A DNA stretch of 64,000 bases from CAZAQV01 sp964487255. GTDB taxonomy: Bacteria > Myxococcota_A > Polyangia > Polyangiales > CAZAQV01. This document shows positions 26,347-36,100 of the stretch, piece after piece. A program made the position numbers and the translations under genes. The number at the start of each line of letters is the position of its first letter. The first letter of the stretch is position 1. Location: NCBI GenBank assembly GCA_964487255.1, contig CAZAQV010000026.1:26955-90954 (forward strand), in the 5' to 3' direction. Below the pieces are notes generated by a model that was not told the origin of the DNA, made no database searches, and worked only from the letters and a program-made list of their open reading frames with translations.

Positions 26347-26598
26347 CTACTTCGGTTGGCAGCTTTTGATGTTGGAGCTGGTCACGCCATTGCACGACTC
26401 GGTGTCGGCGTTGCAATCCATGTCGTCTTCGCAGATCACACGGCAAACGTTCTTGTCGCTTTCGTTGGTGCAGATGGCGCCGTCGACGCAATCGTCGGTG
26501 CTTCCCGCACCATCGCACTCTTCGCCGACGTCCGCCGTGCCGCAACCGAGCGAAAAACAAAAGATTGAAACAAGGAAAAATCGAAACGTCGTATTCAT
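26347..26598 (-). CDS. Small Cys-rich lipoprotein
   Basis: ATG 26598 is chosen because a short signal peptide with lipobox SLGC follows at once. The 83-residue product then has ten further Cys in a spaced pattern (CDGAGSTDDC, CTNESDKNVC, CEDDMDC, CNG), like a Dickkopf/EGF-type disulfide module common in myxobacterial surface proteins. Upstream, the frame extends without sense into the neighbouring antiporter gene. Function is unknown. Confidence 0.7.
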   Translation of the reverse strand: MNTTFRFFLVSIFCFSLGCGTADVGEECDGAGSTDDCVDGAICTNESDKNVCRVICEDDMDCNADTESCNGVTSSNIKSCQPK

Positions 26599-26652
26599 CG
26601 CGCAACGATACGTGCCACTTGATCCGCTGACAAGCCCGTTGCATGGTGGCGC

Positions 26653-28068
26653 GTGCTGTCGACGAGCTGGCTTTCGCTGGTGCCACCGATCCTGGCCATC
26701 GCGCTCTGCTTGATCACGCGACGCGTGTTGCTTTCGTTGTTTCTGGGCATCTGGACCGGCGCCACCCTGCTCGCCGATTTTGACCCACTCCGCGGCCTGG
26801 TGCGCGGCGTCGATGCATGCCTCGGTGTCCTGGCCGACCCTGGCAGCGCACAAATTATCGTGATGGTCGCCTTGTTCGGCGCGCTCATCGCCTACGCGCA
26901 GCGCTCGGGCGGCGTCGAAGGTTTGCTCGCGCTCTTCGCACGCTTTGGTGTGAGCGAAACCCGACGGCGCGCACAGCTCTCGGTTGTGGTCACGGGGGCA
27001 CTCATCTTCTTTGATGGCATGCTCTCATGCCTGCTCGGCGGGGCGATCTATCGACCGCTTTTCGATCGACTCAAGATCTCCCGCGAGAAGCTCGCGTACA
27101 TCGTCGACTCCACCTCGGCGCCCATCTGCATGCTCATCCCGGTCAACGCATGGGGCGCATACATGATCGGGCTTTTGCGACAAAACGGCGTCGAGGATGC
27201 GACGCGCGTCTTCGCTACATCGGTGCCCTTTAACTTTTACTCGCTGCTCGCCGTTGCTCTCGTGCTCGTCGTCATCTTCTCCGGCAAAGACTGGGGCCCC
27301 ATGCGACGCGCCGAAGCGCGTGCCCAGGCCGGCCAGCTCTCCGAAGCCGCCACCGACGATGGGGCTGGTGAGCTTCGTGGCCTGGCCGCCATCCGCTACG
27401 AGGGCAACAAGCCGGCGCGTGCGCTCAACGCGCTTTTACCGATCTTTGTTCTCGTGATCGGCACACCGGTCGGCCTCTACATCACCGGTGACGGCGACCT
27501 GTTGGCTGGCTCGGGGACCCTCACGGCGTTCTGGTGCACGCTCGCCGCCATCTTTGTGGCTGCGCTTGCCTATCGCGCGCAAGGCATCATGCGGAGCAGC
27601 GAGCTTTCGGAGTATCTCTTCAAGGGCATCGGGCATTTTTTGCCGATCGCGACGCTGATGCTCTTCGCCTTTGCCATCGGTGGGCTCTTTCGCGAACTGG
27701 GCACCGGCGCGTTCATGGCCGAGCTCGCCCGCACCTGGCTCAGCCCAAGCCTGGTCGCGCCAATGTTGTTCGTTTTCGCGGCCTTCACTGCCTTTTCAAC
27801 GGGTACCTCTTGGGGAACGTTCGCGACGTTGATCCCGATCGCCGTCCCGGTGGCGGAAGCCAACGGCTTGGCCTTGCCGCTGGCGATCGGTGCGGTCACA
27901 AGCGGCGGGATCTTCGGCGACCACTGCTCACCGATGTCCGATACGTCCGTATTGTCGTCCATGTCCGCTTCCTGCGACCACATGGACCACGTGCAAACGC
28001 AACTCCCGTACGCCCTGGCGGCTGCGGCCGCAGCCACGCTGCTGTTCACGATCGCAGGACAGTTTTAG
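26653..28068 (+). CDS. NhaC-family Na+/H+ antiporter
   Basis: The 471-residue protein from GTG 26653 has 11-12 membrane helices. NhaC-type features include GALIFFDGMLSCLLGGAIYRPLFDR, VDSTSAPICMLIPVNAWGAY, FSTGTSWGTFATLIPIAVP and GAVTSGGIFGDHCSPMSDT. It should exchange Na+ (or another small solute) for protons at the inner membrane. It is divergent from the small Cys-rich lipoprotein and convergent with the DUF1552 gene, which it overlaps by 4 nt. Confidence 0.9.
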   Translation: MLSTSWLSLVPPILAIALCLITRRVLLSLFLGIWTGATLLADFDPLRGLVRGVDACLGVLADPGSAQIIVMVALFGALIAYAQRSGGVEGLLALFARFGVSETRRRAQLSVVVTGALIFFDGMLSCLLGGAIYRPLFDRLKISREKLAYIVDSTSAPICMLIPVNAWGAYMIGLLRQNGVEDATRVFATSVPFNFYSLLAVALVLVVIFSGKDWGPMRRAEARAQAGQLSEAATDDGAGELRGLAAIRYEGNKPARALNALLPIFVLVIGTPVGLYITGDGDLLAGSGTLTAFWCTLAAIFVAALAYRAQGIMRSSELSEYLFKGIGHFLPIATLMLFAFAIGGLFRELGTGAFMAELARTWLSPSLVAPMLFVFAAFTAFSTGTSWGTFATLIPIAVPVAEANGLALPLAIGAVTSGGIFGDHCSPMSDTSVLSSMSASCDHMDHVQTQLPYALAAAAAATLLFTIAGQF

Positions 28069-29537
28069 GCGCGAAGCGGCGCCCACACCCCGCCGTGAAG
28101 TTCGGGCAGCGGATAGCCCACCTCTCCAATGTCTGTCGCGCCCATCGCGTGACACACCGCCAGCAGTGTCCCGGTCGGAACCTTCGGGTTGTCGTTACCC
28201 CCCACCAAATGTTGCCCGGTCTTGAAGTAGCCGCGACAGTTGCCAAAGAGGATAGTCGGCACATCCGTCGCACGGTGCGCACTGCCGTGACCGTGCTCCA
28301 TCGTGGTCATGACGACCGACGAGTCGAGCAAGTTCTCTTGACCATCGCTGCCCTTGAGCCGCCCCACAAAACTTGCCAGGCGTTGCGAGTACCAGTTGAT
28401 AAACTCTTTGACCTGGTCCTCCGCGTGATGCGTGTAGGAGTGGTGGTCCGAACCCGAGTTCGCATCGCCCGGTCCCACGGAACCTTTGCCGAGCTCAGGC
28501 ACCTTGAAGCGCGACGCGGAACCGCCGAACTGCATGGCAAACACCCGCATGCGGTCCGAACGAAACGCGGCATCGATCAGTGCGAACCATTGCTCAAGCA
28601 CCTCGACGTGATTGTCGGGGTTGGTGGCGATCTCAGGTGGCCGCGTCGGAATGACGATGTCGCCGAGCTGGCCTTGCTGATCGATGCGAGCTTGAAGGCT
28701 GCCTTCGAGTTCACGCAGCGACTGCATGTGCTGCTCAAGAATGTGTCGACCCGCCTGCGGGAGCTGGCCGCGAATGCGTTCCATCTCCTTGTGCGTGCCG
28801 TCGAGTGCGCTCTTGCCTTGCGCCCAAAGCGTGACCGCCGTCTCGCCGGGCTCGGTCTGCATCAGCCCCTCGAAGAGCAAGTCCCAGGCCGCGATGGGAC
28901 TCTTGACCATCGGCGCGTCATTGGTCTGGCTGATCGATGCGCTGTTGTAGTCGACGGAGGAATCGGCGGCGCGGAACACAGACCGACTTCCGCCACCCAT
29001 GTTCCAGTGGCTGCCATCGATGTGAATGACCATATTGGCGAGCCGACGGTCGGCAACAAGGCCTTGTTTAACGTTGTACTCGGCGATCAGCTGATCAATG
29101 GATGGCGAGGTCGCGCCATCGAAGCTGTCGCTAAATGGGATGCCGCCGGTGAACGCCGCCTGTGAGGCGGGAATATGCCCATCACCAAGGGTTGAGACGC
29201 CTTGCGACGCGCGGTGATCCTTGGCTGCGTTGAGTAGCGGCTGCATCGCGTACTCACTGATCGCGATGGCGTCGGACACGAAGGGGTTCAGCGGCGTAAA
29301 ACCGTCGACGAACTGCCAACTGCTGCCGCTTCCGCTCGCGATTCCATCATTGGTGCCGTTGGCGTTGGGCAGGAAGATGGTCACGGCGCGTTTGGCGCTG
29401 GCGATATCCTGCGCCTCGGCCAGGTCGGTCCAAAAATGGGCGATGGGTGCAACCAACGCCGCGGTTGCGCTGGAACGAAGGAAGTCGCGCCTCAACCAGC
29501 GGCGGTTCTGAACGCCACGAATCTTCTTCTTACTCAT
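28065..29537 (-). CDS. DUF1552 family protein with Tat signal
   Basis: The 490-residue product begins with a twin-arginine motif (LRRDFLRSSA) followed by a hydrophobic stretch, so it is probably exported folded. The body is typical of DUF1552: FLPNANGTNDG, IDGSHWNMGGG, SVVMTTMEHGHGSAH and a conserved ending GTLLAVCHAMG. DUF1552 genes regularly stand beside DUF1592-family genes in Planctomycetes and Myxococcota; the biochemical role is not established. Its ATG overlaps the stop of the upstream DUF1592 gene (ATGA, 29534-29537), so the two are coupled. Confidence 0.88.
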   Translation of the reverse strand: MSKKKIRGVQNRRWLRRDFLRSSATAALVAPIAHFWTDLAEAQDIASAKRAVTIFLPNANGTNDGIASGSGSSWQFVDGFTPLNPFVSDAIAISEYAMQPLLNAAKDHRASQGVSTLGDGHIPASQAAFTGGIPFSDSFDGATSPSIDQLIAEYNVKQGLVADRRLANMVIHIDGSHWNMGGGSRSVFRAADSSVDYNSASISQTNDAPMVKSPIAAWDLLFEGLMQTEPGETAVTLWAQGKSALDGTHKEMERIRGQLPQAGRHILEQHMQSLRELEGSLQARIDQQGQLGDIVIPTRPPEIATNPDNHVEVLEQWFALIDAAFRSDRMRVFAMQFGGSASRFKVPELGKGSVGPGDANSGSDHHSYTHHAEDQVKEFINWYSQRLASFVGRLKGSDGQENLLDSSVVMTTMEHGHGSAHRATDVPTILFGNCRGYFKTGQHLVGGNDNPKVPTGTLLAVCHAMGATDIGEVGYPLPELHGGVWAPLRA

Positions 29538-31165
29538 AGTGCGTCCTCCGCAAAACGAAAGAACCTGGACGTCGCAAGGGTTCGCATCAGCGCCACAGGT
29601 CTCGGATCCTGATCAAATTCTTCAAAGAGCTGGGAGAAGAGCCGCGCGTCGCTCACCCCCGGGTCTCGACCCTCCGCGTAGCGCCACAGCTGTGTCAAAA
29701 AACAGCGCGAAACCGCCGGGTGCGTCGCAAACTCACTCGCCGCCTCGCTTGGGCTCGCGAAGGTGACCGTCTCAAACGGGGGCAAGTCAAAGTGTCCAAC
29801 CGTCTCTTCGAGGCCAACCTCTTCCTCCGAAACGCGGCGTCCAAGTACGTCGTAGACGTCAAACGCAAAGCCGGCGTTGAGCACGCGGTGACAGTTCGAG
29901 CAGGGCTGCACCGACTCGAGCGGCGTGAAGATGTCACGGAAGGTCTGGTCCTCTTGCCGGTCGCCGAGCGCCATCGCGGGGACGCCCGCTTCTTTGCCGA
30001 ACTCGCTGCACGTCAGGTTGTGCACCAAAAAAGCGCCACGCCGCATCGGTGAACGCCCTGACTCCTTTGAGTTCGCGGTGAGCACAAGCGCCGTCGTCAG
30101 AAGGCCCCGGCGCTCCGTATTCGACAGGTCGACAGGCTGCATTCCCTCACCGCCCGGCCAGCTCAAACCGTAGTGCTCTGCAAGCGGCTGCGACATGCGA
30201 GAGCTTTCGAACGTGAGCAGCTGTTGCAGCGTGCCATCCCCATCGATGGCAATGGATTTGACCATGGCTTGAAACTCGTCGCGCATGGCGTCGAGGAGCG
30301 ACTGGCTCACGGATGGGGTCTTGTTGTCGACGCGCGCTTCGGTCGTACCCAGCCACAGTTCCGTCAGATACGAAAGTTGAGATGCAAACTCGGGCAATGC
30401 GATCAAACGGTCGACCTCGGCGCGATAGACGGTATCGTCGGCGAGCGAACCGTCTTGTGCGCGCGCAAGAAGCTCCGCGTCGGGTGGCGTTCCGGTCAAG
30501 AAGAAGGAGAGCTTCTGCGCCAGCTGATGAAGGTCGCCCTGTGGCAGTGCATACTCAAAACGATAGATGAGCTGCGGCGACAGAAGGCGCGCCTGAACGG
30601 TCGCTTTGCGTGCAAAGACGGTGTCGCCGTTGGCACGGGCGTCGTCGTACACCGCACGGGCCTGCGCAATCTCGTCCGCGCTCGGCGGTCGCAAGAACAG
30701 GGTTGTCAGAAACGCTTCGAGTTCCACATCCGTGCACTCCGCAGCACACGGCAGAAGCGCCTCCGCGCCCTGCTCTGCGCCTTCGAGCCCAACTTCGTAC
30801 AGTGCATCCATGGACTGAATGTTGCTGATCGAATTATTGTTTGCGATGTTGGGCAAGCCGCGCAGGAGGCCACCAAACGAGATGCCATCGAGCGACGGCG
30901 AGCTGCCCACAATGCCGTTCATGCGAGCGTAGAGTTCACGCTCGGTCAGCATACGAATGCCCGTGCGAGGTGATGGCTCGACGAAGTCGTACACGAAGCC
31001 GGGTGCGGCAGGGTCGTCCTCCACCGGGTCGATACCGGGCAGCATATCGTCCTGCTCGTACCAAGGAGACTCGGCACCCGGATCATCGATCGCACCATTG
31101 CAGGCTGCGATCAGGCCGACCGCCAAGAGCGCGCTCAGCCTGTCTCGTGAGAACCGGTGCTTCAT
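29534..31165 (-). CDS. DUF1592-family lipoprotein with a haem-type CxxCH motif
   Basis: ATG 31165 starts a 543-residue lipoprotein (lipobox LIAAC). The order of segments matches the DUF1587/1595/1592/1588/1585 family: an N-terminal TERELYARMNGI part, RFEYALPQGDLHQLAQKLSFFLTG, the RRGLLTTALVLTANSKESG stretch with SPMRRGAFL, and a CSNCH motif near residues 422-426 (FTPLESVQPCSNCH). That motif is of the c-type haem-binding kind. The partner gene is coupled downstream. A periplasmic redox role is likely, though the substrate is unknown. Confidence 0.88.
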   Translation of the reverse strand: MKHRFSRDRLSALLAVGLIAACNGAIDDPGAESPWYEQDDMLPGIDPVEDDPAAPGFVYDFVEPSPRTGIRMLTERELYARMNGIVGSSPSLDGISFGGLLRGLPNIANNNSISNIQSMDALYEVGLEGAEQGAEALLPCAAECTDVELEAFLTTLFLRPPSADEIAQARAVYDDARANGDTVFARKATVQARLLSPQLIYRFEYALPQGDLHQLAQKLSFFLTGTPPDAELLARAQDGSLADDTVYRAEVDRLIALPEFASQLSYLTELWLGTTEARVDNKTPSVSQSLLDAMRDEFQAMVKSIAIDGDGTLQQLLTFESSRMSQPLAEHYGLSWPGGEGMQPVDLSNTERRGLLTTALVLTANSKESGRSPMRRGAFLVHNLTCSEFGKEAGVPAMALGDRQEDQTFRDIFTPLESVQPCSNCHRVLNAGFAFDVYDVLGRRVSEEEVGLEETVGHFDLPPFETVTFASPSEAASEFATHPAVSRCFLTQLWRYAEGRDPGVSDARLFSQLFEEFDQDPRPVALMRTLATSRFFRFAEDAL

Positions 31166-31385
31166 GCCGCAGATCCAAAGCAAAACTTGGGCCACCCAAA
31201 AGGCGTTCAGGTGTAGTTCTCCGGGGGCCTTTTCCGCTGCAATCCCGTATGCGTGGATCGAAGTCCCACATGCCCTTACACCGTCGGGAACGCGCAATGC
31301 GCCAAAGCACGTCAAGATCCCTTATCACCTACGCTAGCTGTGCACTTGGTAATGCCAGCCCTCAGCAGCGTGATACCATGAGGGA

Positions 31386-32108
31386 ATGCGCGGATGGCTC
31401 ACGACCTTGACGCTGCTCGGGACGCTCTGGGCGCGCCCGGTCGCTGCCGAGTGCATCTCCAATATCGTCCACGTGTACCCCGAAGCCGGCACAATATTGC
31501 CAGCCAACGGGCACATCCTCGTCGTCGCCGGCATGGGCGCAGACGAATCGCTACGGCGCGCGCCACGCGGCGCGTATGCGCTCTGGGACCTTATCTCAGA
31601 GGACCTCGTACCGCTGCGCACCGACAAGCCACTCGTAAGTCGCGAGTCATACGCCGCACGTGTTCTTCGACCCGTTCGCCAGCTCAAGGCCGGGCAGAAC
31701 TACGCGCTCGTGCGTACGGACGCCGCCCAAGCGGCGAACGTGCTCGACCTTGGCAGCCACAATTGGAACGTCGGTCCCGCCGACACGAGCGCGCCGCTTT
31801 GGGAGCAAAAGCCACAGCAGGAGCGGTACGAGTACCAACAATACGGCTGCGGTCCTTCGAGCCAACACCACATCACCGTCTCGGCGCAAGGTGCGGGGTA
31901 CTACCACGCCGTCGTGCAAGGTGCAGGCATGACGCAGACGTTCTTGGTCGCCCCCCCGTCGAGCGGTCGCACGCTACCCATCGGTCACGGCATGTGTGGT
32001 GGCGCGTTTTCAATCCTCAGGAACAAGACATATCGTTTGCGTATCGCTCCCGTCGATTTCGCAGGCAACCGCGGGCCCACGGGCACGCTTAAGCTCAGCC
32101 CCCACTAA
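31386..32108 (+). CDS. Secreted protein of unknown function
   Basis: The 240-residue product has a signal peptide ending near ARPVAAEC. A beta-rich mature part follows with five Cys, including a CGPSS segment and GHGMCGGAF. A C-terminal strand pattern (YRLRIAPVDFAGNRGPTGTLKL) resembles an Ig-like or fibronectin-type fold. It lies 38 nt before the thioredoxin gene, whose product might act on its disulfides only if exported, which is not indicated. No family is recognised. Confidence 0.7.
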   Translation: MRGWLTTLTLLGTLWARPVAAECISNIVHVYPEAGTILPANGHILVVAGMGADESLRRAPRGAYALWDLISEDLVPLRTDKPLVSRESYAARVLRPVRQLKAGQNYALVRTDAAQAANVLDLGSHNWNVGPADTSAPLWEQKPQQERYEYQQYGCGPSSQHHITVSAQGAGYYHAVVQGAGMTQTFLVAPPSSGRTLPIGHGMCGGAFSILRNKTYRLRIAPVDFAGNRGPTGTLKLSPH

Positions 32109-32146
32109 GACGGCTCGCGGAGCCTAAGTGAGCTACATTCTCAGCC

Positions 32147-32512
32147 ATGGACGTGGTTTCCGATAGCGCATTCGACCAGCTCCTCGCCGACAAAGACGGC
32201 TTGATTCTGGTCGACTTTTTTGCGGATTGGTGTGCGCCCTGCCGCGCCCTCAGTCCCGTTCTTGAGACCCTTGAAGCTTCGTACCCCGACGTTTCATTCA
32301 TCAAGGTCGACACCGAGCGTTCCAAGCGGGTCGCATCTGCATTCGGCGTGCGTAGCCTGCCCACGGTCCTGCTCTTGCGCGCCCAGGCGGGGTCAGCTGA
32401 AGTGGTTTCGGTCACGCTCGGCGCAAAACCACAGAGCTACTGGATCAAGCTGCTCGACCAGGCGACCAAGCCGAAACCGAAGTTGCTCGAGCGACTCTTC
32501 GGACGCGGCTAA
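32147..32512 (+). CDS. Thioredoxin-like protein with a CAPC active site
   Basis: The 121-residue cytosolic protein has the thioredoxin fold: strand LILVDFFADWCAPC with Cys29 and Cys32, and the cis-Pro loop RSLPTVLLL. The active site reads CAPC rather than the usual CGPC, which would change its redox potential. Both catalytic cysteines are present. A basic C-terminal tail (about 15 residues) is additional. No signal peptide is seen. Confidence 0.9.
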   Translation: MDVVSDSAFDQLLADKDGLILVDFFADWCAPCRALSPVLETLEASYPDVSFIKVDTERSKRVASAFGVRSLPTVLLLRAQAGSAEVVSVTLGAKPQSYWIKLLDQATKPKPKLLERLFGRG

Positions 32513-32626
32513 CCTACAGCCCGTTTTGTGAGCACGCCCTAGCCTCCACGCGGCGCGTTCGATGTAGCGTCCGCGGTCGCGCCCTGAGTTGCTTCGCAGC
32601 AGCACTCGTGCGAACATGCCTAGGTC

Positions 32627-33124
32627 GTGCGCGAAATCGCCTACAAACAAGCGATGAGACGGTGGGCGACGGGCGTGAGCGTGGTAACCGCCTCGATCGA
32701 CGGCCTATCCATGGGTATCACCATCTCTAGCCTTGCGTCCGTCACGCTGGGTCCGCCGACCATCTCGTTCAGCCTCTCATCAGCCAGTACGGTCGGCAGC
32801 GCACTGGAGGCGGATCACCACGCTGTGGTCAACATCCTGGCAGCTGATCAACGCGATATTTCGGACCGTTTCGCAGGTCGTGACGGCGCACTCGACCGCT
32901 TTGACGGCATCGCAACGCAGGCGATGCCACAGGGCCCGGCCCCAGCGCTGACGGGAGCCGCCGCCATCCTGTCGTGCGTGGTGCGCGAAACAGTCTCCGT
33001 CGGCGGGCACCGCCTTTACCTGGCCGAGGTGCTCGAGTCGCGCAGCACGAAGAAGGACCCGCTCCTTTACTTCGACGGCGACTACACTGACGTCGTGTTT
33101 GGTCGACGTGCGAACGAACGCTGA
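32627..33124 (+). CDS. Flavin reductase-like FMN-binding domain protein
   Basis: From GTG 32627 the 165-residue protein matches the flavin reductase-like family: FMN-binding GVSVVTASIDG and GITISSLASVTLGPPTISFSL, the HHAVVNILAADQ stretch, and a conserved end DPLLYFDGDY. Such proteins reduce FMN with NAD(P)H for a partner oxygenase or act alone. It lies 48 nt ahead of the HyuAB-type gene and may belong to the same transcript. An alternative start is ATG 32654. Confidence 0.85.
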   Translation: MREIAYKQAMRRWATGVSVVTASIDGLSMGITISSLASVTLGPPTISFSLSSASTVGSALEADHHAVVNILAADQRDISDRFAGRDGALDRFDGIATQAMPQGPAPALTGAAAILSCVVRETVSVGGHRLYLAEVLESRSTKKDPLLYFDGDYTDVVFGRRANER

Positions 33125-33172
33125 GCAAAACCCACAAAAGACCGCGCGCGGGGTTTGCGCTAGAGTCGCGCT

Positions 33173-36100
33173 GTGACAGCGGGCTGGCAGTTTTGGATCG
33201 ACCGCGGTGGGACGTTTACCGACATCATCGCGCGACAGCCTGACGGCAAACTGCGAAGTCAAAAGAGGCTTTCGGACAGCCCGATCGGCGACAGTGACCC
33301 TGCTCTCGATGCAATCCGCGACTTCATGGGCGTTGCGCAGGACGCACCGATCGACACATCTGCGATTGAAGCCGTCAAGATGGGAACGACGGTGGCCACC
33401 AACGCGTTGCTTGAACGTACCGGAGAACGCACCGTCCTGTGCATCACCGAAGGGTTCGCAGATGCACTGCAAATCGGTTACCAGAACCGTCCCGACATCT
33501 TCGCGCGGCACATCCAGCTTCCGCGCCAACATTACGAGCGGGTGATCGAGGTTCGCGAGCGCACCGATGCACGCGGGTCCGTCCGCGTCCCACTCGACGA
33601 AAGCGCGCTCCGAGATGCCTTGACGCAGGCGCACGTGGACGGCATCCGCGCTTGCGCGGTCGTCCTCATGCACGGCTATCTCTACCCTGAACACGAGCTC
33701 CGCGTGGGCAACATCGCGGAAGAGGTCGGCCTCGTTCAAGTCTCCCTCTCTCACCGAGTGAGCCCACTACGCAAGCTCGTCAGCCGAGGTGACACGACCG
33801 TCGTCGACGCCTATCTCTCGCCGGTCCTGCGACGCAAGGTGGCCGCGCTCCAAGAAGAGCTTGCCGGTACCCGGCTGTTCTTCATGCAGTCGAACGGCGG
33901 CCTGAGCGAGGCCGAGTCGTTCGGCGGCAAAGACAGCATTCTTTCAGGCCCGGCCGGCGGTATTGTCGGCGCAGCAAAAACCTGCGAGGAAGTCGGACTC
34001 TCGAAAATCATCGCCTTTGATATGGGCGGCACATCGACAGACGTCGCGCACTATGCAGGCGAGCTCGAACGCAACAACGAGCGTACGATCGCCGGTTCAC
34101 GCCTCAGCGTGCCGATGCTCGACATCCACACGATCGCGGCGGGCGGCGGTTCTATCGCGAGCTACGCCCAAGGGCGCTTTCGTGTCGGTCCTGCTTCGGC
34201 GGGCGCAGATCCCGGTCCAGCGTGCTACCGACGCGGCGGTCCGCTCACGCTCACCGACTGCAATCTCGTGCTCGGTCGCATTCGCGCCGAGCACTTTCCA
34301 CACCTCTTTGGGCCAGACGCCGACCAGCCACCGGACCTCGAGGCGGCCAAGACGCGGCTTGAGGAGCTTCGCGCACAGCTATCGACGGGCGGACGCGAGG
34401 CCATCTCAGATGAAAACCTGGCCGCAAGCTTTGTCCAGATCGGGGTCGATCACATGGCAGCGGCCGTCAAAAAAATCTCACTCGAGCGCGGGCGCGACCT
34501 CGACGACTACGCCCTTTGCTGCTTCGGCGGTGCAGGCGGACAGCACGCGTGCATGGTGGCGGAGCAACTTGGGATGCAAACGGTCATCGTCCCGCCTCTC
34601 ACCTCCGTCCTCTCCGCCCTTGGCATCGGTTTGGCGGAACTCCGTTCGCTCAAAGAGGCCGCCATCGACTGCCCTCTCACGGGCGACGGCGTCGAAATGA
34701 TGCGGCATCTTATCGAGCGCCTCGCGGACGAAGTCGCCGCCACCCTACGTGAACAAGGAGCTGCTGAAGACGCCATCTCGATCATCAACAAGGTTAAGCT
34801 TCAGTACGAAGGCTCAGACACGAGCCTCGAGACGACGCTTGCCGATCCCGCGTCCATGCGCGCTGCGTTCGAAGCCCTGCATCGCGAGCGTTTCGGCTTT
34901 ATCGTGGGTCGCAAAAGACTGCGTAGCGCGAGCGTCGTGGTCGAGGCGGTCGGCCGCCACGGCCGAAGCAGCAGGAGCCTTGCGCCCGGCAAACGCTTTG
35001 CCCCGCGACAACTTCGCAGCACTTCGGCTGCAGATGCCACCTTTTACAGCGCCGGCGCGATGCACCGCGGCCCCGTCCTACGGCGCACCGAGCTTTCCAG
35101 CGGAGACATCATCGATGGACCAGCCATGGTCGTCGAAACCGACACGACCGTGGTCGTGGACGTGGGTTGGCGGGCGGAAGTGCTCGCGGAGGGACATCTG
35201 AGACTTGAACGCACGAAAGCGCCCGCCGAACACTCTCCCTTGCCAATTGCGGACAGTGCTCCATTGGCAAAGTCAGACGCAGACGCCAGAAAGGAAGATG
35301 CGCCGGACCCACTTCGACTTGAGCTGTTCAACAACGTCTTTCGTTCCATCGCGGAGCAGATGGGCATCACGCTTTGTCAGGCCGCACACTCGGTCAACAT
35401 CAAAGAACGCATGGACTTTTCATGTGCGCTCTTCGACCAAAACGGCGACCTCGTCGCCAACGCGCCGCACGTTCCCGTGCACTTAGGCTCCATGGGTGCG
35501 AGCGTCCGCGCGATACTCGACGCCCGGCCCAATCTCGAGCGCGGCGAGGTCTTCGCGCTCAACGACCCATACCGCGGCGGCACGCACCTGCCCGACATCA
35601 CCGTCGTCACCCCCGTCTTCATCGCTCAACAAGACGCGCCAAGTTTTTTCGTGGCGTCGCGCGGCCACCACGCCGACGTCGGCGGCGTCACACCAGGCTC
35701 GATGCCACCCAAGAGCCAACGCGTCGACGAAGAGGGCGTCTTGCTCACCAACTTTCAGTTGGTCCAAAATGGGGAGTTTCTTGAGGAGGAGTTCGTGCGC
35801 GCGCTTCAGGCGGGCGACTTTCCCGCGCGAAACATCCCGCAAAACATCGCCGATATTGAAGCACAGATCGCAGCCAACGAGACAGGCCGGCGCGAACTCG
35901 AAAAGCTGGTCTCACGCGCGGGGCTGCCGACGGTGTGCGCGTTTATGGGGCATGTGCAGGCGAATGCCGAGCAATCCGTTCGCGAACTGCTCAAGAGCCA
36001 GGCAGACGGGCATGCCATCGGACAGCTCGACAGCGGCGCAAAAGTGGAGGTGCGCGTGCACATCGATCGCGAGCACGGCACGGCTGTCATCGATTTTACC

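Noticed and set aside
27534..29165. 543-residue plus-strand ORF antisense to the DUF1552 gene
   Set aside because: It has no family signature, is rich in His and Arg as expected for a shadow frame, and overlaps two well-supported genes.
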